Part shown: positions 34,997 to 41,268 of the stretch, piece by piece
How positions within the stretch are numbered: position 1 is the first letter of the stretch
Layout: each line of letters begins with the position of its first letter
NCBI GenBank assembly: GCA_023663345.1
Contig: JAMPHR010000001.1
Span: forward strand, 359,464-400,731
Reading direction: 5' to 3'
From: Paenibacillus sp.
Lineage (GTDB): Bacteria; Bacteroidota; Bacteroidia; Bacteroidales; Muribaculaceae
Length of the DNA: 41,268 nt
Made by a program: the position numbers and the translations under genes
The notes under the pieces: model-generated
The model's input: only the letters and a program-made list of their open reading frames with translations
Database searches by the model: none
What the model was told of the DNA's origin: nothing

Positions 34997-36640
34997 ATGA
35001 ACAATCGCCTTAAAAATCCTGGCGTCTGGATGCCTTTAGCAATTGCCGTCTCGCTTGTCGCCGGCATGTGGATAGGCAAAACTTTTTTCAATAACTATCA
35101 TGGATGGAACTCGCGCACCAAACTCGATACCATCCTCGAAATGATCGACAAGAACTACGTTGACCATGTTGACACCGACAGCATACTCGAAGAGTCTTTT
35201 TCGGGGTTGATGTCGCATCTCGACCCTCACTCGGTATATATCCCTGCTTCCGACCTGCAAAGCGTCAATGAGGAGCTTGAGGGATCGTTCTCCGGCATAG
35301 GAATATCATTCAATATGCTCGGCGATACTATCAATGTGCTCGAAGTAATATCGGGCGGACCCTCGGAAAAAGCAGGCATCCTGCCCGGTGACCGCATAGT
35401 CACCATCAATGATTCCATCGTTGCCGGACAAAAATGGTCCAACAACAAGGTGATGAGCAATCTGCGCGGTCCCAAGGGATCAGTGGTGCGTCTTGGCATC
35501 AAACGCCCGACCGCCGAAAAGATCCTGCCTTTTGAGGTGACACGCAATGATATCCCCGTCACATCGATCGATGCCTCCTACTTCATAGACAACGGAGTGG
35601 GATATGTCAAGATCAACAAGTTCGGAGCGAGCACCTACAGCGAGTTCCTCACCTCGATGGTCAATCTAATGGCATCGGGAGCTGAGAAATTCATAATCGA
35701 CCTTAGAGGGAACGGAGGCGGATTCATGGACCATGCCGTGCTCATGGCCAATGAATTCCTCCCTGCCGGAAGCCCAATAGTATCCATCAAGGGCAAGCAA
35801 TCGGCCCTCAACAGCTCGACACTCAGCGACGGATCGGGAACTTTCAAGGACAAAGAGGTGGTGGTGATACTCGATGAGATATCGGCAAGCGCGAGCGAGA
35901 TATTCGCGGGAGCCATGCAAGACAATGACCGCGGTATAATAGTAGGCCGCCGCTCGTTTGGCAAAGGGCTTGTACAGAACCAGATGGAATTGCCTGACAG
36001 CAGTGCTATCCGCCTTACCATAGCAAGATACTACACCCCGTCGGGTCGTTGCATACAGAAGACTTATGCTCCCGGAGTGGATTACGAGCGCGAACTGCTG
36101 AACCGTTATGAGCACGGAGAATTATACAGCGCCGATTCAATCAAGCAGGATGAAAGCCTGCAATTCACCACCTTGCACGGACGTAAAGTGTATGGAGGCG
36201 GAGGAATTACCCCCGACATATTCGTGCCGAATGACTCCAGTGGCATAACATCCTATTATATTAATGTGATCAATGCCGGTCTGATTCAGAAATACACCTT
36301 TGACTACACCGACCGCAACCGCGCCCAACTGTCGGAGAGCACCGACGGACGCACGATGCTGTCGCTCCTGCCTGACGACGACACCCTGTTGCAGGACTTC
36401 GTAAGCTATGCCCAGCGCAACGGCGTGGCTCCACGGTGGTACTACATAAACCTTTCGCGCGACTTGCTTGTTAATTCCTTGAAAGCCATGATTGCCCGAA
36501 ACATCCACGGAGTACAGGGATATTATGAGGTGATGAATATGTCAGACCCCACAGTAACCGCTGCGCTGGATGCCTTGAACGAGGGGAAATCAGCTTTCCC
36601 AATCAAAAACAACAGCGAAAGCGACAATGAACAAAGATGA
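34997..36640 (+). CDS. ctpA: S41 carboxy-terminal processing peptidase (CtpA/Prc type)
   Basis: This periplasmic serine protease removes C-terminal tails of envelope proteins. The 547-residue protein has an N-terminal membrane anchor (about 11-31), an S41 N-terminal region with SGLMSHLDPHSVYIP, a PDZ domain (about 90-170; GSFSGIGISF, GGPSEKAGILPGDRIV), and the catalytic core with LRGNGGGF (236-243), the nucleophile segment SASASEIFAGAMQD (296-309), and FGKGLVQ (321-327) with the general-base Lys K324. A C-terminal helical region (about 460-530) follows. The gap of 55 bases from dCMP deaminase has no clear promoter, and its end overlaps the next gene by 14 bases. Confidence 0.93.
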   Translation: MNNRLKNPGVWMPLAIAVSLVAGMWIGKTFFNNYHGWNSRTKLDTILEMIDKNYVDHVDTDSILEESFSGLMSHLDPHSVYIPASDLQSVNEELEGSFSGIGISFNMLGDTINVLEVISGGPSEKAGILPGDRIVTINDSIVAGQKWSNNKVMSNLRGPKGSVVRLGIKRPTAEKILPFEVTRNDIPVTSIDASYFIDNGVGYVKINKFGASTYSEFLTSMVNLMASGAEKFIIDLRGNGGGFMDHAVLMANEFLPAGSPIVSIKGKQSALNSSTLSDGSGTFKDKEVVVILDEISASASEIFAGAMQDNDRGIIVGRRSFGKGLVQNQMELPDSSAIRLTIARYYTPSGRCIQKTYAPGVDYERELLNRYEHGELYSADSIKQDESLQFTTLHGRKVYGGGGITPDIFVPNDSSGITSYYINVINAGLIQKYTFDYTDRNRAQLSESTDGRTMLSLLPDDDTLLQDFVSYAQRNGVAPRWYYINLSRDLLVNSLKAMIARNIHGVQGYYEVMNMSDPTVTAALDALNEGKSAFPIKNNSESDNEQR

Positions 36641-37184
36641 TATCAGGCGCAGGGTAAAGGCCCGCAAGACCATGCTGGACCAGAGCGATAAGAGCTCGGC
36701 CGCCCAACGTGTGTTTTCAATACTTGAACAGACAGCAGCATTCATGCTCGCCGACAGGATACTTATGTATCATTCCCTGCCCGACGAGCTGTCGACCCAC
36801 GAATTCATAAACCGCTGGGCCAGTCGAAAGCACTTCTATCTTCCAAGGGTGAACGGAGTCAACCTGGACATTCTGCCATACGACGAATCCACCCTATCGC
36901 TCGGATCGTTCCATATAGAGGAGCCTACGGGCAATGATACCACCGATATCAATGAGATAGAACTGATAGTGGTGCCTGGTGTGGCATACGACAGAAACGG
37001 CAACCGCGTAGGACGAGGCAAGGGATATTATGACCGTCTTCTGGCCGGATCATCGGCCACCAAAATCGGTATCGGTTATGATTTCCAGCTTATCGAGGAT
37101 GGCATTGACGCAGATCCCCATGATGTGCGCATGGATGTGGTGATAACCGAGAGCCATCACATAGTGATACGCTCAAAACGGTAA
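36627..37184 (+). CDS. 5-formyltetrahydrofolate cyclo-ligase
   Basis: The enzyme converts 5-formyl-THF to 5,10-methenyl-THF using ATP, returning folate to the one-carbon pool. The 185-residue protein has LMYHSLPDELSTHEF (46-60), the folate-pocket region LPRVNG, IVVPGVAYDRNGNRVGRGKGYYDRLL (114-139) with the phosphate-binding GRGKGYYDR (129-137), and a C-terminal DVVITE. Length is typical of the MTHFS family. It overlaps ctpA by 14 bases and is convergent with the HD-domain gene, 14 bases away. Confidence 0.93.
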   Translation: MNKDDIRRRVKARKTMLDQSDKSSAAQRVFSILEQTAAFMLADRILMYHSLPDELSTHEFINRWASRKHFYLPRVNGVNLDILPYDESTLSLGSFHIEEPTGNDTTDINEIELIVVPGVAYDRNGNRVGRGKGYYDRLLAGSSATKIGIGYDFQLIEDGIDADPHDVRMDVVITESHHIVIRSKR

Positions 37185-37198
37185 CGAGCCTGACCAGA

Positions 37199-37735
37199 TC
37201 AGGAGAACTCCTCGTGAAGAATCAAGAAGCGCTTGAGCGTGTCGGCCGATATACGTTCCATTGACTTGCAAACCTTATCAAACGGCTTGCGCTCCATAGA
37301 TCCACTTTTAGAATAGAACTTGTCGGCGTAACAGATAAGACGTTCGAGCAGAGTTTCAGGCATATAGTCGCCCGGCGGTAACGGAAGTTGCTGACGGGCG
37401 ATATCATCTGCGGTAATCCCAGCACCGGTGTGCCTCTCGGCCACACGGGCAAACTTCTCATCCATTCCCTCGTTACGCAACAATTCGCCACCAAGCACGC
37501 CGTGCATGATGTAGGGAGCATCGCCGAAGCAACCAATATCGTTGGCCGAGGTAAGGCAGATGCCTATGTCATGCAACATACCGGCGACCATGATGTCCTC
37601 ACTGGACAAGGGCAATGCTTTACGTTCAGCAATCTCCAAAGCCAGCGATGCAACCTGGCCACAATGACGCATATAGATTACCCGCCGGAGGGAATCCGAC
37701 GGGTAATATTTTTCAATTATTTCCTGATAAGTCAC
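37199..37735 (-). CDS. HD-domain (HDIG-type) phosphohydrolase
   Basis: This 178-residue HD-superfamily metal-dependent hydrolase has H24, the doublet H55-D56 in MLHDIGIC (53-60) and later histidines in YIMHGVLGGELL and AERHTGAG that complete the metal site. This small HDIG layout is found in nucleotide and cyclic-nucleotide phosphohydrolases of unassigned substrate. It is 41 bases downstream of ilvE on the same strand, so probably co-transcribed, though no functional link is obvious. Confidence 0.85.
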   Translation of the reverse strand: MTYQEIIEKYYPSDSLRRVIYMRHCGQVASLALEIAERKALPLSSEDIMVAGMLHDIGICLTSANDIGCFGDAPYIMHGVLGGELLRNEGMDEKFARVAERHTGAGITADDIARQQLPLPPGDYMPETLLERLICYADKFYSKSGSMERKPFDKVCKSMERISADTLKRFLILHEEFS

Positions 37736-37776
37736 AGTGCTTATAGGCTTTTGATCAGAAAGTTATTATGCAATGA

Positions 37777-38799
37777 TCATTCAACGATGGTACACCATCC
37801 GTGCGTGTCCTCAATCTCGCCAAGGCGGATACCATTGAGAGTCTCGTAAAGACGTGTGGTGATAGGTCCAGGCTCGCCATTCTTGGCTACGATATATTTC
37901 TTGCCTGTATCCAGATCATCGATCTCCCCTACAGGAGATGCAACGGCAGCAGTACCGACAGCGGCAGCCTCGTCGATAGTCTCAAGCTCATCAACAGTGA
38001 TGTGGCGACGCTCAACCTTGATACCCATATCCTCGGCAAGCTGCATGAGGCTATTGTTGGTGATAGAGGGGAGTATCGAATCGGAAGCAGGGGTGATATA
38101 GACGCCATCCTTGATAGCCATAAAGTTGGCCGGGCCACATTCATCAAGATACTTCTTCTCCTTGGGGTCGAGATAAAGTACGGCAGAGTAACCGAGCTCA
38201 TGGGCGTGCTCACCGGCGGTGAGGGACGCGGCATAATTGCCACCGACTTTCCAGCGACCGGTACCGTTGGGGGCAACGCGATCATACTGGCGCATGATAC
38301 ATATATTGGTAGGCTTGAATCCTGTCTTGAAATATGGACCTACAGGGGTCACAAGAATCATAAACAGGTATTCGGCAGCAGGCTTCACTCCTACCTGGGC
38401 AGAAATGCCGAGTTCGATAGGACGGATATAAAGCGAAGCTCCGGAGCCATAGGGCGGAACAAAACGCTCGTTGAGTTTCACGGCCTTGATGACCATTTCC
38501 TTGAACTTCTCAACGGGGAGTGGTTCCATAAGTATGCCTTTGGCCGATTCCTGAAGACGACGGGCATTCTCCTCAAGACGGAATATGCGAATCTTTCCGT
38601 CCTTGCCACGGAAAGCCTTAAGCCCCTCGAATATCTCCTGACCATAATGCAGGCATGTAGCAGCGATGTGGAGATTCACTTCCTCGCTCTGAGATACCTC
38701 TATATCGCCCCATTTGCCATCGCGAAAATAGCAACGAACGTTGTAATCTGTTGGGATATAACCAAATGACAGGTTGCCCCAGTCTAATTCCTTATCCAT
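37777..38799 (-). CDS. ilvE: branched-chain amino acid aminotransferase
   Basis: IlvE is a PLP enzyme that transfers the amino group between glutamate and the keto acids of Leu, Ile and Val. The 340-residue protein has the class IV fold: CLHYGQEIFEGLKAFR (49-64), LYIRPIELG, the PLP lysine K184 in WKVGGNYAAS, and a C-terminal GTAAVASPVGEI. It is of the longer IlvE subtype (about 340-360 residues) typical of Bacteroidota. A -7 box stands about 30 bases upstream. The HD protein follows on the same transcript. Confidence 0.95.
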   Translation of the reverse strand: MDKELDWGNLSFGYIPTDYNVRCYFRDGKWGDIEVSQSEEVNLHIAATCLHYGQEIFEGLKAFRGKDGKIRIFRLEENARRLQESAKGILMEPLPVEKFKEMVIKAVKLNERFVPPYGSGASLYIRPIELGISAQVGVKPAAEYLFMILVTPVGPYFKTGFKPTNICIMRQYDRVAPNGTGRWKVGGNYAASLTAGEHAHELGYSAVLYLDPKEKKYLDECGPANFMAIKDGVYITPASDSILPSITNNSLMQLAEDMGIKVERRHITVDELETIDEAAAVGTAAVASPVGEIDDLDTGKKYIVAKNGEPGPITTRLYETLNGIRLGEIEDTHGWCTIVE

Positions 38800-38829
38800 G
38801 ATTCGATGATGAAATTACGATTAATACTG

Positions 38830-38837
38830 CAAATTTA
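38830..38837 (-). promoter_or_regulatory. -7 box of ilvE (TAAATTTG)
   Basis: A perfect minus-strand TAnnTTTG box 30 bases before the ilvE start; no TTG 19-21 bases upstream. Confidence 0.5.
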
Positions 38838-39008
38838 CTACTTTTTATTATAAATCATCGGATTTCCCGCACTATTTTCTAAAAGTAAGTCGGGAAAATC
38901 AATAATTCGATGAATATCTAAAAAAGAGACCAATCAGAAAAATATTGTTATTTTAGAGTGTAGCAAATTTTATATCACTAAAATAATCCATGTTACAGAA
39001 AATAGTAG

Positions 39009-39016
39009 TACCTTTG
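39009..39016 (+). promoter_or_regulatory. -7 box of the AAE transporter gene (TACCTTTG)
   Basis: A perfect box 74 bases before the ATG. Directly at the expected start of the transcript is a small hairpin, CGCTG-AAAA-CAGCG (39019-39032). The -33 region lacks TTG. Confidence 0.55.
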
Positions 39017-39090
39017 CACGCTGAAAACAGCGCCTCTTCTCACCACGGTCTCTGGAATCAATAAAAACAGATTGATATTTTACTAATTCT

Positions 39091-40740
39091 ATGGAATGGT
39101 TAATTAACCTAATCGGTCCCGGTCACACCGAACTGGCGAGCACACTGGTGCTCTACTCATTTGTGATCGCGGCGGGTATCTTTCTTGGCAAGCTCAAGAT
39201 AGGAGGGATCTCGCTTGGAGTCACATTCGTGTTGTTTGTAGGTATTATCATGGGACATTTCGGATATGTAGTAGATCCGGAAGTATTGAAGTTTGTCCGT
39301 GAGTTCGGCCTTATCCTGTTCATCTTTGCAATCGGTATCCAGGTCGGCCCAGGCTTCTTCTCGTCGTTCAAGAAGGGCGGAATCCTGCTTAACGGACTTG
39401 CCGTGCTGATAATCCTGCTCAACGTAGCGATTGTTCTGACTATATTCTATGTCGACGGCAACACGGACATCTCGGCGCTCGTGGGTGTAATGTCGGGAGC
39501 TGTCACCAACACCCCAGGACTTGCCGCCGCCCAGCAGACAGCCGGCACCACCGAAGCCATCAATATCATGGCCATGGGATATGCAGCAGCCTACCCTCTT
39601 GGCGTGATCGGCATTATCTTGTCGATGCTCATTCTGAAAGCCGTGTACCGCATCAATATCAATGATGAGATCAGGGCTATCGAGGAAGAGATGGAAGGTG
39701 GACAGTCCAAGCCTGTCATACTCTCGTTTGAAGTGACTAACAAGCTTATCGACGGCAAGACGCTGTATCAGCTGCACCAGATTCTGGATTGCGATTTCGT
39801 GGTGTCGCGACTCATGGGTGCCGATGGCAAAGTGGTGATCCCGACATCGAAAACCGAGCTTCACGTCGGCGACAAGATCGTAGCCGTGCTCGGCCCCAAT
39901 GATGAGATGAAATTCAAGGGCGTAATCGGACACGAAATCCAAATGGACTGGGAAGAGGTGCAAAGCACCGTGCTTTCACGTCGCATCGTAGTCACCCAGA
40001 GCAAATACAATGGCGTGGCTCTCGGATCTCTCCGTCTGCACACCGCATATTCTCTTAACTGCACCCGCGTAAACCGTGCCGGTGTGGATCTGTTGGCATC
40101 GCCCTCACTTCGCCTGCAGGTAGGTGACCGCCTCGTTGTGGTAGGTGACCCCAACGATATCGAACGACTTGCCACTCGTCTCGGCAACTCGATGAAACGC
40201 CTTAACCAGCCTAATCTGATCACGATATTCGTAGGTATCATGTTTGGTATCATCGTTGGCTCGATCAATGTAGGATTTGGCATGAAACTTGGCCTGGCAG
40301 GCGGTCCGCTCGTCGTGGCTATCCTCATCAGCCGATTCGGATACAAACTGAAGCTTGTGACATATACCTCGTCGTCGGCATCATTGCTAATGCGAGAGTT
40401 GGGAATATGCCTGTTCCTTGCATCGGTGGGTATTTCGTCAGGCAAGGGATTTGCTGAAACCGTATTCAACACCACCGGTATGTGGTGGGTAATATGGGGC
40501 TTCATAATAACCATCGTACCTCTCATTGTGGTATCATTCATCGCTCGCGGAGTGTACAAGATCAATTATCTGACCATCATGGGTCTTGTGTCGGGCGGTT
40601 GCACCGATCCCCCTGCCCTCGCCTATGCGAACAATTCAACCGGTAGCGATGCCCCGGCGGTAGCATACTCTACAGTATACCCTCTCACAATGTTCCTTCG
40701 AGTGGTTGCCGCGCAGGCTCTCATACTTTGCTTGTTCTAA
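39091..40740 (+). CDS. AAE-family transporter (AspT/YidE/SucE-like) with two TrkA-C domains
   Basis: This 549-residue membrane transporter has two halves of about five helices each (about 16-185 and 375-549), with two soluble TrkA-C (RCK_C) domains between them (about 205-285 and 290-365). The paired signatures are SGAVTNTPGLAAA (134-146) and SGGCTDPPALAYANN (about 504-518), placed equivalently in the two halves. AAE relatives include the aspartate:alanine antiporter AspT and the Corynebacterium succinate exporter SucE. Substrate here is not determinable from sequence; a dicarboxylate is plausible for a succinate producer. It is followed by a repeat pair and a terminator. Confidence 0.9.
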   Translation: MEWLINLIGPGHTELASTLVLYSFVIAAGIFLGKLKIGGISLGVTFVLFVGIIMGHFGYVVDPEVLKFVREFGLILFIFAIGIQVGPGFFSSFKKGGILLNGLAVLIILLNVAIVLTIFYVDGNTDISALVGVMSGAVTNTPGLAAAQQTAGTTEAINIMAMGYAAAYPLGVIGIILSMLILKAVYRININDEIRAIEEEMEGGQSKPVILSFEVTNKLIDGKTLYQLHQILDCDFVVSRLMGADGKVVIPTSKTELHVGDKIVAVLGPNDEMKFKGVIGHEIQMDWEEVQSTVLSRRIVVTQSKYNGVALGSLRLHTAYSLNCTRVNRAGVDLLASPSLRLQVGDRLVVVGDPNDIERLATRLGNSMKRLNQPNLITIFVGIMFGIIVGSINVGFGMKLGLAGGPLVVAILISRFGYKLKLVTYTSSSASLLMRELGICLFLASVGISSGKGFAETVFNTTGMWWVIWGFIITIVPLIVVSFIARGVYKINYLTIMGLVSGGCTDPPALAYANNSTGSDAPAVAYSTVYPLTMFLRVVAAQALILCLF

Positions 40741-40749
40741 TTCTTTATT

Positions 40750-40772
40750 AGTATAGAGAGGAAAGTATAGAG
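40750..40772 (+). repeat. two near-tandem AGTATAGAG copies
   Basis: AGTATAGAG occurs at 40750-40758 and 40764-40772, followed by an ATAGATTTT tract and AGATCTTTTT (40800-40809). The same elements occur at 169-253 at the other end of the window. Confidence 0.6.
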
Positions 40773-40815
40773 ACAATAGATTTTAGATTATAGGTCCAAA
40801 GATCTTTTTATAGAT

Positions 40816-40849
40816 AATGGCTCCTGCCCATCACGGGTGGGAGTCATTT
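40816..40849 (+). terminator. terminator of the AAE transporter gene
   Basis: TGGCTCCTGCCC (40818-40829) pairs with GGGTGGGAGTCA (40835-40846), 12 bp with three wobbles, extended by AA/TT, followed by a T-rich tract (TTTGTGTTTTG). It lies 78 bases after the stop codon. Confidence 0.7.
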
Positions 40850-40900
40850 GTGTTTTGTAATGTTGTAGCAGAATGTCAAGGGGCTCTTGCCGAGCGTTTA

Positions 40901-40920
40901 TTTCAGCCTTACGGCTGAAA
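40901..40920. repeat. perfect 8-bp inverted repeat
   Basis: TTTCAGCC and GGCTGAAA pair perfectly around a TTAC loop. There is no T run on either side, so it is a free-standing palindrome, possibly a dispersed intergenic element. Confidence 0.6.
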
Positions 40921-40986
40921 GGTTATAAGGTTATGGGGTTAGAGGTTATTGGTAGTTTAGGAGTTTATGGGTTTATAAGTTTAAGG
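40921..40986 (+). repeat. degenerate 8-bp tandem repeat (GKTTAWRR)
   Basis: TTA recurs at 40923, 40931, 40939, 40946, 40957, 40965, 40973 and 40981, mostly 8 bases apart. The first block reads GGTTAT-type units and the second GTTTA-type units (GTTTAGGA, GTTTATGG, GTTTATAA, GTTTAAGG). Confidence 0.65.
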
Positions 40987-41073
40987 GCATGTTCTTTTTT
41001 ACCATGAACACAATCCGCTGACATGCCGGGGACTATTATTCCATTTTTCCTATTTACCTGTCGTATTGTTTTT

Positions 41074-41112
41074 TGTAACCTTTTTCTGTAACTTCTTTCT
41101 GTAACCTTATTG
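41074..41112 (+). repeat. three tandem copies of a 13-bp repeat
   Basis: TGTAACCTTTTTC, TGTAACTTCTTTC and TGTAACCTTATTG follow each other exactly, each starting TGTAAC. No gene or terminator is associated with it within the window. Confidence 0.75.
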
Positions 41113-41268
41113 CTGGTTCCGGGTGGAACGGCGGAGGTCGGCTCTCCGCTTAAGTGGGTATGGGTGGTGGGGGATTTGGTGCATCGTCCGCCGGATGGCC
41201 GGGCGGGCCCTCGCGGGTGGGCAGGCTCCAGCGGAGGATGGACATTGGGTCGGTCAGCACAATCACTG

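Larger units (their letters stand above)
40741..41268. other. 528-base non-coding tail rich in repeats and hairpins
   Basis: No supportable gene. It holds two AGTATAGAG copies, the terminator of the AAE transporter, a perfect 8-bp hairpin, an 8-bp degenerate tandem repeat, a GGCATGT/ACATGCC hairpin (40986-40992 with 41021-41027) and a 13-bp tandem repeat. The last ~150 bases are G-rich with no clear reading frame; a gene may begin beyond the window. Confidence 0.6.

Noticed and set aside
37189-37203. CCTGA-CCAGA-TCAGG mini-hairpin between the cyclo-ligase and HD genes
   Set aside because: Only 5 bp, no T run, and it overlaps the HD stop codon; not enough for a terminator call.
1-41268. CRISPR arrays, insertion sequences, prophage or integrative element boundaries
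   Set aside because: No spaced identical repeats, transposase, integrase or att-like duplications beside the tRNA were seen.

Overview
The window looks like a chromosomal segment of a strictly anaerobic Bacteroidales bacterium, most likely Muribaculaceae or a close relative. The evidence is Bacteroidota-type protein sequences throughout, eight promoters of the Bacteroidota form TTG-N19/20-TAnnTTTG, almost no Shine-Dalgarno sequences, a class III (anaerobic) ribonucleotide reductase, and an oxygen-sensitive class I fumarase next to malate dehydrogenase genes. The family assignment is an inference from protein similarity. No plasmid, phage, integrase, transposase or CRISPR signature was seen; this reads as core chromosome with a few accessory islands.

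Layout. 1-595: non-coding, with about four copies of a 16-bp repeat, a strong hairpin and possibly the first 27 codons of a leftward gene. 596-5313 (minus strand): the dTDP-L-rhamnose operon rfbA-rfbC-[fucO]-rfbD-rfbB, interrupted by a lactaldehyde-reductase-like alcohol dehydrogenase and a terminator-like hairpin. 5516-13074 (plus): mutS2, then class I fumarase, an orphan membrane histidine kinase, prmC, recX and a ComF-type phosphoribosyltransferase, tightly packed. 13141-23281 (minus): mdh, the nrdD-nrdG anaerobic RNR pair, alaS with a Dabb protein, a Ca2+-type P-ATPase and a small acidic lipoprotein.

23521-27369 (plus): merR-mltG, then an outer-membrane beta-barrel gene followed after 2 bp by a GTG-started neuD-like acetyltransferase and neuB (a sialic or nonulosonic acid synthase). 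27389-29801 (minus): small membrane protein, two-part ThrE/YjjPB-type exporter and a LysR regulator, followed at 29989-30060 by tRNA-Arg(CCU). 30316-32400 (plus): Crp-family regulator and Na+-dependent NSS transporter, converging on a PepSY-like lipoprotein. 33060-37184 (plus): a GNGPSL-motif protein resembling DUF115/GT42, peroxiredoxin, dCMP deaminase, CtpA-type protease and 5-formyl-THF cyclo-ligase. 37199-38799 (minus): ilvE and an HD-domain protein. 39091-40740 (plus): an AAE-family (AspT/SucE-like) transporter. The last 528 bases are non-coding with a terminator, a perfect hairpin and two different short tandem-repeat arrays.

Themes. (1) Cell-surface sugar chemistry: dTDP-rhamnose, nonulosonic acid synthesis and a candidate GT42-like enzyme. 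(2) The malate-fumarate part of the succinate fermentation pathway (mdh, fumarase), together with two transporter types whose relatives export succinate (YjjPB-like and AAE). (3) Nucleotide supply and genome upkeep (nrdDG, dCMP deaminase, mutS2, recX). The most unusual points are fucO with an internal terminator inside the rhamnose operon, the neuD/neuB pair joined to a beta-barrel gene with a candidate GT42-like protein nearby, and a related repeat family at both ends of the window.
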